The translations under genes were made by a program, and so were the position numbers. The notes beneath the pieces were generated by a model. It did not search any database, was not told the DNA's origin, and worked only from the letters and a program-made list of their open reading frames with translations. Positions 1 through 7,888 of a stretch of DNA of 64,000 bases are shown one piece after another. Position 1 is the first letter of the stretch, and each line of letters begins with the position of its first letter. Source of the DNA: Myxococcota bacterium (GTDB lineage Bacteria; Myxococcota_A; UBA796; UBA9615; JAKLKC01); assembly GCA_023150875.1 (NCBI GenBank), contig JAKLKC010000019.1, positions 1-64,000 of the forward strand, read 5' to 3'.

Positions 1-77
1 GCCCCCGCCCTACGTTCCGGATCGGGTGGGCCTGGGAACGGAGAAACTGGGGAGGAACCTTCGGAACGACGTACTAG
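1..77. repeat. Partial copy of hairpin-plus-tail repeat element
   Basis: Bases 1-77 are identical to 16896-16972. The second copy shows that the first 13 bases here are the end of the right arm of a 26-bp inverted repeat, so the window begins inside the element. The tail contains a nested inverted pair, CGTTCCG near its start and CGGAACG near its end. It ends 24 bases before the start codon of the first glycosyltransferase. No transposase is next to it. It may be a non-autonomous REP or MITE-like element, but this is inference. Confidence 0.85.
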
Positions 78-101
78 CCTCCTCCCTCGTCGGCCCTCCC
101 C

Positions 102-1253
102 ATGCCCCTGCACGTTGCCCTCAACGCCCTCCACCTCGTCCCCGGGGAGACCGGGGGGCAGGAGCTGTACGCCCGGCGCCTGGTGCCGGCGCTCCTCGGC
201 GCGGAGGGGGGCCTGCGGCTGACGGTGATGGCTTCCCGGGAGGGGGCTCCCTCGCTCCGGGCCGAGCCCTGGGCCGACGGAGGGCGAGCCCGGGTGGTGG
301 AGCTGCCGGTCCACTCCCGAAGCCGCGTCGCCCGGGTGGCCGCCGAGCAATCCATCCTCCCCGTGGCGGTGCTCCGGGCCCGGGCGGACCTGCTCCACAA
401 CCTCTTCACCACCGCCCCCACGCTGGCCGGCGCTCCCCAGGTCACCACCGTGCTCGACCTGATCTACAAGCGGGTGCCCGGGGCGCACCGCGGCCTGCTG
501 GGGGTCGGCATGGCCGCCCTGGTCCCCCTCGCCGCCCGCAGGTCGCGCCGGGTGATCGCCATCTCCCGCTCCGTGGCCGACGACGTCGTCCGCTGGCTCG
601 GCGTCCCCGGGGACCGCCTGGACGTGGTCCCCCTGGGACCCGGCCTGTCCGGCACCGCCCCTCCCCTTCCCGAGGCCGATCTCCGCCGCCGCCACGACCT
701 CGGGGACGCGCCCCTGGTGCTCTCGGTGTCCGCCCGCCGCCCCCACAAGAACCTGCCCCGCCTCGTGGAGGCCCTGGCCTGCCTTTCCCACCGCCCCGCG
801 CCCCTGCTGGTCCTCCCCGGCTACCCCACCGGCGACGAGGGCGCCCTGCTCTCCCACGCCCGGGCCCACGGGGTCGGGGACCGGGTCCGCCTGCTGGACT
901 GGGTGGACGAGGCCACCCTGGAGGGGCTCTACCGGGCCTCCACCTGCATGGTCTTCCCGTCCCTGGCGGAGGGCTTCGGGCTGCCGGTGCTGGAGGCGAT
1001 GGTGAGGGGCCTGCCCGTCGCCTGCTCGGACCGGACGTCGCTCCCCGAGGTCGCCGGGGACGCCGCCGTGTACTTCGACCCCGAGGACGTGGGCGGGATC
1101 GCCGCCTCCATGGGGGCGCTGCTGGGCGACGGGGAGCTCCGGGCCCGCCTCGCCGCCGCTGGCCTCGCCCGGGCCGCCGCGTTCACCTGGGAGGCCACCG
1201 CCCGGGGCACCCTGGCCTCATACCGGCGCGCCCTCGGACGGGTGGCGGCTTGA
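102..1253 (+). CDS. GT4-family glycosyltransferase
   Basis: A 383-residue GT-B fold glycosyltransferase, expected to move a sugar from a nucleotide-sugar donor onto a growing glycan at the cytoplasmic face of the inner membrane. The N-terminal half begins with a Rossmann strand and a glycine-rich acceptor-side loop (GETGGQE). The C-terminal half has the donor-binding EGFGLPVLEA motif, with the E-x7-E pattern of family GT4, followed by a proline/glutamate segment (SLPEVAG). Length is normal for the family. It overlaps the next glycosyltransferase by four bases (TTGA), so the two are probably translationally coupled. Donor and acceptor cannot be told from sequence. ATG at 102 is the only start that gives the family's N-terminus. 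Confidence 0.9.
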   Translation: MPLHVALNALHLVPGETGGQELYARRLVPALLGAEGGLRLTVMASREGAPSLRAEPWADGGRARVVELPVHSRSRVARVAAEQSILPVAVLRARADLLHNLFTTAPTLAGAPQVTTVLDLIYKRVPGAHRGLLGVGMAALVPLAARRSRRVIAISRSVADDVVRWLGVPGDRLDVVPLGPGLSGTAPPLPEADLRRRHDLGDAPLVLSVSARRPHKNLPRLVEALACLSHRPAPLLVLPGYPTGDEGALLSHARAHGVGDRVRLLDWVDEATLEGLYRASTCMVFPSLAEGFGLPVLEAMVRGLPVACSDRTSLPEVAGDAAVYFDPEDVGGIAASMGALLGDGELRARLAAAGLARAAAFTWEATARGTLASYRRALGRVAA

Positions 1254-2524
1254 AGATCGCCCTGGTGTACGACGCCGTCTACCCCTGGGTGCGCGGCGGG
1301 GGCGAGGTCAACGTCCGGGGCCTCGCCGAGCGCCTCGCCGCCCGGGGTCACGCCGTCGACGTGGTGGGGATGAAGTGGTGGGAGGGCCCGCCTGAGCGCG
1401 AGGAGGACGGGTTTGGCGAAGCCAAACGCCCAGGGCCCGCCGCCTGCGGCGGAATAGGGTGCGGGACGCACCCGAAAGGGCCCTGGGCCGGACCCGAGGG
1501 CAGGGCCCAGGATGGCCCTGACCGCGGGTTCCGCCTGGTGGGGGCGTGTCCCTCCTCCCCCCTCTACCGCGAGGACGGCCGGCGGCGCTTCGAGCCCCCC
1601 CTGCTCTTCGCCGCCGGGGTGGCGCGCCACTTCATCCGGCGGCGCTACGACGTCGTGGACTGCTGCGCCTTCCCCTACATGCCCGCCTTGGGCCTCGTCC
1701 CCCTCCTGCGGGCTCGGCGGATGCCCCTCACCCTGACCTGGTTCGAGGTGTGGGGGAGCTACTGGCGGGAGTACCTGGGCCGGAAGGGGCGTGTCGCCGA
1801 GGGGATCGAGCGCGCCGTCGCCCGAGGCGCCCGCTGGCACCTGGCGATCTCCCCCCTGACCGCGTCGCGCCTGCGGGCTCTCGCCCCCGCCGCCCGTGTC
1901 CGGACCATCCCCTCGGCCTGCGAGGTGTCCACCCCCACCGGTGTTCACCTTGATCCCTATAGGATCGGGTGGTGCGGTCGCGCCCTGCCCTTCAAGGATC
2001 TCCCGGTCCTTCTCGGCGCGCTGGCCCGCCTGCCCCGGGACGAGCCCTGGCACCTGTCGGTGGTGGGGGACGGCCCCTCCCTCCCGGAGTGGAAGGAGAG
2101 GGCGAGGGCGTTGGGGGTCCAGGACCGGGTGGACTGGCTCGGCTTCCTGCCCACCCAGGAGGAGGTCTTCCGGGTCCTCGCCGGCTGCGGAGCGGTGGTC
2201 CAGACCTCCCGGCGGGAGGGGCAGGGCAAGTCCGGGCTGGAGGCGCTGGCCCTGGGGCGACCCCTCGTGTGCGCCGCCCACCCCGAGGTCGCCACCACGG
2301 GCTTCGTCGAGGACGGCGTCTCGGCCCTGCTCTACCCCGCGGGCGACGAGGGCGCGCTGGCCCGGGCCCTGCTCCGCCTGGCGCGGGAGGAGGGGCTCCG
2401 GGAGCGCCTCGCCGCCGGGGCGGCCCGGGTCGCCGCGGGGCTGAGGTGGGAGGCGATCCTCCCCGCCGTGGAAGCCCACTATGACGAGGTGGCGGGGACG
2501 CCGAGGGGTTCGAGACCGAGGTAG
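1250..2524 (+). CDS. GT4-family glycosyltransferase with in-frame palindromic insertion (copy 1)
   Basis: A 424-residue GT-B glycosyltransferase. The start is a TTG overlapping the previous stop (TTGA), giving the expected N-terminus with a Rossmann strand and glycine-rich loop (KIALVYDA, then RGGGEVN). The donor site is EGQGKSGLEALALG near the C-terminus. It is very similar to the gene ending at 7854, but carries about 38 extra residues (roughly 53-91) that the other copy lacks. The extra segment is encoded by a block of nested inverted repeats (1408-1529), is rich in Gly, Pro and Ala, and keeps the frame open. It lies shortly after the first beta-alpha unit, probably in a surface loop. Function could be retained; this is inference. 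Confidence 0.85.
   Translation: MKIALVYDAVYPWVRGGGEVNVRGLAERLAARGHAVDVVGMKWWEGPPEREEDGFGEAKRPGPAACGGIGCGTHPKGPWAGPEGRAQDGPDRGFRLVGACPSSPLYREDGRRRFEPPLLFAAGVARHFIRRRYDVVDCCAFPYMPALGLVPLLRARRMPLTLTWFEVWGSYWREYLGRKGRVAEGIERAVARGARWHLAISPLTASRLRALAPAARVRTIPSACEVSTPTGVHLDPYRIGWCGRALPFKDLPVLLGALARLPRDEPWHLSVVGDGPSLPEWKERARALGVQDRVDWLGFLPTQEEVFRVLAGCGAVVQTSRREGQGKSGLEALALGRPLVCAAHPEVATTGFVEDGVSALLYPAGDEGALARALLRLAREEGLRERLAAGAARVAAGLRWEAILPAVEAHYDEVAGTPRGSRPR
1408..1529. repeat. In-frame multi-hairpin palindromic insertion
   Basis: Compared with the paralogue at 6770-7854, about 120 bp are inserted here. In order: a perfect 7-bp stem with a GAA loop (GTTTGGC/GCCAAAC, 1411-1427); an 11-bp inverted repeat GCCCAGGGCCC (1428-1438) and GGGCCCTGGGC (1478-1488); and, between those arms, two more hairpins, CCGCC/GGCGG (1440-1452) and GGGTGCG/CGCACCC (1457-1473). 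On paper this folds as a multibranch structure. The reading frame is kept. It resembles the idea of Rickettsia palindromic elements (repeats inserted in frame in genes), but I do not claim homology. No second copy was noticed in the window. Confidence 0.75.
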
Positions 2525-2883
2525 CGGACCCGTCCCGGGGGAAGCCACCGCGGCGACCGTCGCGCCCCGGAGTCCGGCAGCCCCCCATTTGGCGGCCGGG
2601 CGACTCGTGGTGGACGGTACAGGGCTCGCGCAACGGGAGGAGGGAGGCCCCACGGTGGGCGAGGTCCTGCCCGCGGGAGGAGGTCGAGCAGCGCGGCCAG
2701 TGCCGCCGCCGCGGGGGGCGCGACGACCTGCAAACGACGTCGATGCCTTCGCGCCGGCAGGCCGAGCGGGAGTCGCTGCGATCCGGAGGAGGTCGGGCGC
2801 AGCGCTTCCTGGAGGACGCCCGCGGACTGCCCGCATCGCTGGACGCCCGCGGACCGCCCGCATCGCTGGACAGCCGCCGGACG
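2525..2883. other. Intergenic region with 27-bp tandem repeat
   Basis: No credible gene between the end of glycosyltransferase copy 1 and the end of the FG-GAP lipoprotein gene on the other strand. It holds two tandem copies of a 27-bp unit (2815-2841 and 2842-2868) that differ at one base, followed by a degenerate third start. Base composition changes here from the GC-rich glycosyltransferase to the lower-GC cassette A, so this is probably the left junction of the inserted segment. Confidence 0.6.
2815..2868. repeat. 27-bp tandem repeat, two units
   Basis: Two head-to-tail 27-bp units, one T/C difference, each containing CCCGCATCGCTG. They lie just past the stop codon (2884-2886, minus strand) of the FG-GAP lipoprotein gene. 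Role unknown. Confidence 0.8.
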
Positions 2884-4329
2884 CTACCGCGACTCCGAGG
2901 GATAGCCGGGTGCGCCGATCGCGATCTCTGGGAGGCCGTCGGCATCCAGATCCGGGATCGCGGCGACCGCATCCCCGCTCATGCCCCACGGGACCCGACC
3001 GTGGATGGAGACGAGCACCGCGTCCGGATCGGTCTCATCGACGCTGCGGCCTTGAAGGAGCGCCGCACCAGAGACCACCCAGGTCCGACCTGCGTAGTCG
3101 TCCGGGCACGGGCTCCCGATGAGCACATCGGCCTTCCCGTCATCGTCCATGTCTGCGAGGGCCGACATCGGGAAGTCCCCCCAGACCGTGGATGGCCCAC
3201 ACTCCACGACGAAGGTCCCCGATGCCGACGCGACCCCGAAACGGCTCCCGGAGCACTCAGCGGGAGAGAGGAAGAGGGAGACTTGGGCAGGCCCCGTCAT
3301 GCCATACTCCCCAGAGTGATAGGCCATCAGGACATCGCCGCGACCATCCCCGTCCACGTCCCCTGCCGACGCGAACCATCGCATGTTCCTCACGACATCG
3401 TCGCCGCCGAGAGTGAAACAGGGCTCCTCCGTTCCGAATGTACCACCAGATGCCAGCCGAGCACCCGAGAAGGCGCGCGCCGACATAACGTCATCCTCGC
3501 CGCCGTCGTAACCCAAGGTGTCCCTGTGGGGTAGGAGCACGTCGGCGCGGCCATCCCCATCCACGTCCCCGATCGGTACGGGTCTCTCGGTGCCCGACCC
3601 CACATCCCCGACCACGGTCGCAATGGCGAGATCGGCGATCTCGTAGCGGCCTCCCTCGCCAAGGTCACTCCCCGACAACAAGTACGCGACGCCGCCGCGC
3701 CCCATGACTGTGTCGCCGACTCCGTCGCCGGTCGCGTCTCCCACCGGCACAGCGAACTCGACCGCCCCCTCCCCGTCGTATAGCACGACGTCTGCGATCG
3801 ACATGTCGAACTCCACCTGGGACGTGACCGACGCAGCGAAGACGATGCACCCCGAATCCTGATTTCCTCCGGGGTCGCAAGGACCCGCGTAGAGCAAGTC
3901 GCCCAGAGCGTCTCCGTCCAGATCACCCGCCCCTTGCACGTGGAGGCGCTCCGGGCCGACACCGCCACCGTCCTTCAGTCTCATCGTCGCGTACGAGAGT
4001 CCGAGCGACACGTCGGACGGGTCCAGAAGCGTGTCTCCCGAGACAATGTACGCACGACCGGATCCTGGGGCACCGACCAAGAGTCCCGCCATCCCATCGC
4101 CGGTCTGGTCGCCGGATGAACCAAGATAGCGCCCACTCGCTTCCTTCTGGAACACACCCGTCCTCCTCACATCACCCATTTCCACTTCGAGGGTCGAGAC
4201 GCCATCGAGGGTACTGGAGAGGAACACGAAGGCGGCGCCGTACTCGAACTGCCACGTCGATCTCTCCGGCGTGCAACCGGCCGCCAGGGCCAGGAGAAAT
4301 GTCGTCGTGGAAGTGCGAAGTGGGGACAT
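2884..4329 (-). CDS. FG-GAP repeat lipoprotein (third gene of cassette A)
   Basis: About 481 residues from the ATG at 4329. That start gives a compact lipoprotein signal (MSPLRTSTTT, hydrophobic core, lipobox LAAGC); ATG 4368 is an in-frame alternative. The mature protein has repeated FG-GAP/integrin-like calcium loops of the type GDVDGDGRADVL, DMDDDGKADVLIG and DLDADGLPEIAIG, spaced as in a seven-bladed propeller. It is probably anchored at the outer membrane and exposed. It lies last in a minus-strand run after the frameshifted metalloprotease and the exported partner. In the paralogous cassette B this position is held by an unrelated lipoprotein. GC content is visibly lower than in the flanking glycosyltransferases. 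Confidence 0.85.
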   Translation of the reverse strand: MSPLRTSTTTFLLALAAGCTPERSTWQFEYGAAFVFLSSTLDGVSTLEVEMGDVRRTGVFQKEASGRYLGSSGDQTGDGMAGLLVGAPGSGRAYIVSGDTLLDPSDVSLGLSYATMRLKDGGGVGPERLHVQGAGDLDGDALGDLLYAGPCDPGGNQDSGCIVFAASVTSQVEFDMSIADVVLYDGEGAVEFAVPVGDATGDGVGDTVMGRGGVAYLLSGSDLGEGGRYEIADLAIATVVGDVGSGTERPVPIGDVDGDGRADVLLPHRDTLGYDGGEDDVMSARAFSGARLASGGTFGTEEPCFTLGGDDVVRNMRWFASAGDVDGDGRGDVLMAYHSGEYGMTGPAQVSLFLSPAECSGSRFGVASASGTFVVECGPSTVWGDFPMSALADMDDDGKADVLIGSPCPDDYAGRTWVVSGAALLQGRSVDETDPDAVLVSIHGRVPWGMSGDAVAAIPDLDADGLPEIAIGAPGYPSESR

Positions 4330-4390
4330 CGGGGCGCGGCGCGCCCGCAGCGTGGTGGGTTCCCTCATGGCCGACTCGCTACTCATGTCG

Positions 4391-5176
4391 CTACCAGGCC
4401 CAGAAGCCGGTGCTGACGCCATGCTGCTCTGCGTGACCGGCGAAGAACGGAAACTCGAACGTCGGGTCCAGGACCAGGGAGGCGGCTGCCATGATCCGAT
4501 CCGACGGATAGCATGGCCCTAGGTGGGCGGGAGGCGGCGGGATTTCCCACGGCAGGTGGGGAAAAGGCGTCGGCGCGTCCGTGGGGCACCAGTGGTGCGG
4601 ATCGGCGAGATCCCAGATCTCAACGAGGGAGTCGAAGTCCAGAGTAGCTGGGATCTCCCCCCAGAAGAACCGGAGCCAATCATACTCCGTCCCCCGAACG
4701 TACGTGCTTCCGTCGCACCAGTCCTGCAAGTAGTTCTTTTCGTCTACCGACGGCGCGTCCGCATCAGGCGATCCGGTACATGAGAATTGTGGGCCGTCCG
4801 ACGGGGGGCCGCTCCGGTCCCAGTCGACGGAGTAGCTCCGTTCCATTCGGCAGTCCGACTCACCCTCGTTGTTGAACGTGATCGCTGCGTACAGATGGGC
4901 GAATCCTTCCGATGCAGCGGCGCTCTGAAACTCCTTGCTGATGATGAAGTGACTCCCCGGGCCCGCGTCCGCGCAGATGCCGGGGTCGGCCTCGTAGAAG
5001 ATCGCAAACGGCAAGCGCTGGTCGGCCTTCACGGAGAGGGCGTGGCCCATTTCGTGGACAATCGTCCACTTGTAGTCGGCCGTGGCCGGCGAGATGTAGA
5101 CCGTGTCTAGCAGCGCGCATGCATTACCGAAGCACTCGTCAGCGGTGAGCACGAATGAGTACTCCTCATTCGCCAA
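4391..5176 (-). CDS. Secreted HExxH metalloprotease, C-terminal half (frameshifted)
   Basis: Carries the zinc motif HEMGH (residues 41-45 of this fragment) and a downstream EGFAH (Glu90) fitting the third ligand of gluzincins, plus a conserved GTEYDWLRFFW segment shared with the intact paralogue at 53344-54672. Alignment by eye places this as the C-terminal two thirds of that protein. Its N-terminal part continues upstream in another frame (5166-5729). The frame is lost near a CCC run (GGG on the plus strand, 5188-5190), consistent with one surplus base. The TTG at 5176 is only the first possible start in this frame, not a natural gene start. It may be a pseudogene, a sequencing error or a recoding site. 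Confidence 0.75.
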   Translation of the reverse strand: MANEEYSFVLTADECFGNACALLDTVYISPATADYKWTIVHEMGHALSVKADQRLPFAIFYEADPGICADAGPGSHFIISKEFQSAAASEGFAHLYAAITFNNEGESDCRMERSYSVDWDRSGPPSDGPQFSCTGSPDADAPSVDEKNYLQDWCDGSTYVRGTEYDWLRFFWGEIPATLDFDSLVEIWDLADPHHWCPTDAPTPFPHLPWEIPPPPAHLGPCYPSDRIMAAASLVLDPTFEFPFFAGHAEQHGVSTGFWAW

Positions 5177-5729
5177 GCCGCCGTCGTGGGAAGAGGGCCC
5201 ACTCTGAGGCCGCCATGATGTTGCTGTGGGGGGTCAAGTATCCGGTAGCCGGGATCGTCACGGGCTCAGCAGCCCAAGTCTGGTCAACGGTCTCGTCCAA
5301 ACTTGTAGCAAACCAGAAGACCTCCAGCGCGTCATTGGTGAGTCGGATCGAGTTACTACCGATCTTCGCCCGCGTGTAAGTGTGCACGCTAACGAGGTGT
5401 CCCTCCTTGATCGAAAGGAGAGGCGTACAGCCCACATGCGACCCGTCTTCGTACGCGAAGTCGGACCAGACTTCGTTGAACCCGGGCTCTGTTGGCGTTC
5501 CGACATCGATTACCCTACCCTTGACTCCGCGTGCCGGAACGTCCATGATGGAATCTAAGAAGTAGTCGTCACCCAGTGGGGGCAGACCATCGACGGGGTC
5601 ATAGGCGTCTGTGAAGCTGGTCACATGCACGAAGCAGAAACGAACAGGCACATCAGCCGCCCATCCGAATGCGGGCGAGGCAACGAATGCGGTTGACAGT
5701 GCGATTGCATTGCGGCGGACATGTACCAT
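5166..5729 (-). CDS. Secreted HExxH metalloprotease, N-terminal half (frameshifted)
   Basis: Starts at ATG 5729, which gives a signal peptide (MVHVRRNAIALS, then a core ending FGWAAD). The segment GCTPLLSIKEGHLVSVHTYT matches GCTPLLSFDDDETYLISIWS of the intact paralogue in cassette B, and NIMAASEWAL matches NILGAAIWAL, so this is the prodomain or N-terminal domain of the same protease. After EWALF the frame runs to a stop at 5166, while the other frame continues with the catalytic part. As read here no full-length protease is made. Upstream, 81 bases away, is the exported partner gene in the same direction. Confidence 0.75.
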   Translation of the reverse strand: MVHVRRNAIALSTAFVASPAFGWAADVPVRFCFVHVTSFTDAYDPVDGLPPLGDDYFLDSIMDVPARGVKGRVIDVGTPTEPGFNEVWSDFAYEDGSHVGCTPLLSIKEGHLVSVHTYTRAKIGSNSIRLTNDALEVFWFATSLDETVDQTWAAEPVTIPATGYLTPHSNIMAASEWALFPRRRLGE

Positions 5730-5810
5730 CGAATCGGTCCCTTCTCCAGGCGGGCAGCACCGTGAGTCCCCCTCGTCCTCGTGCGCGAGCCTCACGGTGT
5801 CGTAGTGTCG

Positions 5811-6548
5811 TCAGGGGCCCAAGGCGATCTCCTGCATCCGGACAAGAGCAACGGGTTCGTCGTGAAGCATTGTCCGTGGGTCGTATCCCACTCTCTCGAA
5901 TACGAGATCGACGTTGCCAGGCTGGATGCCCGCGACCATCGTGAGTTCGGCCTCCTCAGCGTCCATGAGAGTCGGATCGCCAGTTCGCTCATCGAAAATG
6001 ACATGGACTACGGGTGCTTGAACCCGCGCGACGGTTACGCCCGTCGTGACATCAGTGGCCACGACCTTCACTCGAAGGTCGCTGATCACCTCCACTTGCC
6101 TCGAATCGAACTCGACGACATGGTCGGACATCAAGATGTTCAGTTCGGCCGCATGTCCGTCCGCAGTGGTGCTGGGACCGTCGATCCATTCGACACCCAG
6201 GCCGTTGAATGTGAGCCGGCTGATCGTCCAATACTCGACGTCGTAGTATACGGACGAACCGACTTCAAGGGTCGGCTGCACTTGCCCAGCCCCATCCCTG
6301 ACCCAGTCGACGGATATCCAGCTCGGGTCGAACGCCTCCATGACGCACACTGGTGCGACCTCCTGTACATCACCTTCGCGCCCGTCGTGTTCTGCGGGCG
6401 CCACGTCTTCGTGTGCGGACCCGACATGCACGTTGGCGACCACCGGTAGAACGACGATTCCCACAGCCAATCCCCGCTTCAAGCGCCACAGTATCGAGAG
6501 GATCTGCGACGTGCGCACTCTGCACTGCACCCCCATGGTGGTTCTCAT
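5811..6548 (-). CDS. Exported protein of unknown family (first gene of cassette A)
   Basis: A 245-residue protein from ATG 6548, chosen because GAGGAG lies 5 bases upstream and the N-terminus then gives a signal or anchor (RLKRGLAVGIVVLPVVANVH). I do not recognise a named domain. It aligns by eye with the first gene of cassette B (54722-55408): EYWTISRLTF against EYWVQRRLVF, WIDGP against WYEGP, PVVHVIFDERTG against PLVHASFDELGT, and a common C-terminal pattern ending in an NVD/NVV segment. Both precede a homologous metalloprotease, so they likely act with it, perhaps as inhibitor, chaperone or substrate-presenting partner. That role is inference from gene order only. Confidence 0.7.
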   Translation of the reverse strand: MRTTMGVQCRVRTSQILSILWRLKRGLAVGIVVLPVVANVHVGSAHEDVAPAEHDGREGDVQEVAPVCVMEAFDPSWISVDWVRDGAGQVQPTLEVGSSVYYDVEYWTISRLTFNGLGVEWIDGPSTTADGHAAELNILMSDHVVEFDSRQVEVISDLRVKVVATDVTTGVTVARVQAPVVHVIFDERTGDPTLMDAEEAELTMVAGIQPGNVDLVFERVGYDPRTMLHDEPVALVRMQEIALGP

Positions 6549-6681
6549 GGCGCTCCTCAACTCCTGCCGATGGGGGCGGACACTGCACCAGAGCAGGGCC
6601 GTCGTCCTGCAATCGCAACACGATGAGCGGCCTCGCGGCACCAGGGAGGTGTAGCGGAAGGCCGGCACCCTGGACTACTCG

Positions 6682-7854
6682 ATGACCCGGACACGTCAAC
6701 CCGTGGCCTTGAACATACAGATCGGGGCCGAACCAGTCAAGCCCAGCTCGTCCGTCGGTCGCCCGGTCCGGGGCCTCGCCGAACGCCTCGCCGCCCGCGG
6801 GCACGCCGTCGACGTGGTGGGGATGAAGTGGTGGGAGGGCCCCGCGGTGCGCAGGGAGGACGAATTCCGCCTCGTGGGGGCGTGTCCCTCCTCCCCCCTC
6901 TACCGCGAGGACGGCCGACGGCGCTTCGAGCCCCCCCTCCTCTTCGCCGCCGGGGTGGCGCGCCACTTCGCCCGGCGGCGCTACGACCTCGTGGACTGCT
7001 GCGCTTTCCCCTACCTGCCCGCCCTGGGCCTCATCCCGCTCCTGCGGGCGCGGCGGATCCCCCTCACCCTGACCTGGTTCGAGGTGTGGGGAAGCTACTG
7101 GCGGGAGTACCTGGGCCGGAGGGGGCGTGTCGCGGAGGGGATCGAGCGCGCCGTCGCCCGGGGCGCCCGCTGGCACCTGGCCCACTCCCCCATGACCGCG
7201 TCGCGCCTGCGCGCCATCGCCCCCGCCGCCCGTGTCCGGACCATCCCCTCGGCCTGCGAGGTGTCCACCCCCACCGGTGTTCACCTTGATCCCTATAGGA
7301 TCGGGTGGTGCGGTCGCGCCCTGCCCTTCAAGGATCTCCCGGTCCTCCTCGGCGCGCTGGCCCGCCTGCCCCGGGACGAGCCCTGGCGCCTGTCGGTGGT
7401 GGGGGACGGCCCCTCCCTTCCGGAGTGGAAGCAGACGGCCCGGGCGCTGGCGGTCCAGGACCGGGTGGAATGGCTCGGCTTCCTGCCCACCCAGGAGGAG
7501 GTCTTCCGGGTCCTCGCCGGCTGCGGAGCGGTGGTCCAGACGTCCCGGCGGGAGGGGCAGGGCAAGTCAGGACTGGAGGCGCTGGCGCTGGGGCGACCCC
7601 TCGTGTGCGCCTCCCACCCTGACGTCGCCACCACGGGCTTCGTCGAGGACGGCGTCTCGGCCCTCCTCTACCCCGCGGGCGACGAGGGCGCGCTGGCCCG
7701 GGCCCTGCTCCGCCTGGCGCGGGAGGAGGGGCTCCGGGAGCGCCTCGCTGCCGGGGCGGCCCGGGTCGCCGCGGGGCTGAGGTGGGAGGCGATCCTCCCC
7801 GCCGTGGAAGCCCACTACCGCGAGGTGGCGGGGGCGGGCGAGGGGGGAAATTAG
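6682..7854 (+). CDS. GT4-family glycosyltransferase, 5'-truncated duplicate (copy 2)
   Basis: From about 6770 the product follows copy 1 (1250-2524) almost residue for residue, including the C-terminal donor site EGQGKSGLEALALG, without the palindromic insertion. The first 30 residues do not match copy 1: the N-terminal Rossmann strand and the glycine-rich loop (KIALVYDA, GGGEVN) are missing and replaced by unrelated sequence from cassette A. Since that loop is important in GT-B enzymes, this copy is probably inactive or needs another partner. The open frame is intact and differences from copy 1 are scattered, so this is an older duplicate, not an exact assembly repeat. The ATG at 6682 is a guess. 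Confidence 0.65.
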   Translation: MTRTRQPVALNIQIGAEPVKPSSSVGRPVRGLAERLAARGHAVDVVGMKWWEGPAVRREDEFRLVGACPSSPLYREDGRRRFEPPLLFAAGVARHFARRRYDLVDCCAFPYLPALGLIPLLRARRIPLTLTWFEVWGSYWREYLGRRGRVAEGIERAVARGARWHLAHSPMTASRLRAIAPAARVRTIPSACEVSTPTGVHLDPYRIGWCGRALPFKDLPVLLGALARLPRDEPWRLSVVGDGPSLPEWKQTARALAVQDRVEWLGFLPTQEEVFRVLAGCGAVVQTSRREGQGKSGLEALALGRPLVCASHPDVATTGFVEDGVSALLYPAGDEGALARALLRLAREEGLRERLAAGAARVAAGLRWEAILPAVEAHYREVAGAGEGGN

Positions 7855-7888
7855 GGGCCGAGGTCGGCCCTCGAGCCTCCGCCACCGT

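Noticed and set aside
26-1249. Open frame upstream of and in frame with glycosyltransferase copy 1
   Set aside because: It overlaps the real GT4 gene at 102-1253 in another frame and encodes Pro/Arg/Gly-rich nonsense; only the part from the TTG at 1250 resembles a protein family.
929-2989. Long open frame (686 codons) on the minus strand opposite the glycosyltransferases
   Set aside because: Shadow frame of GC-rich coding DNA: low-complexity Pro/Gly/Arg content, no domain motif.
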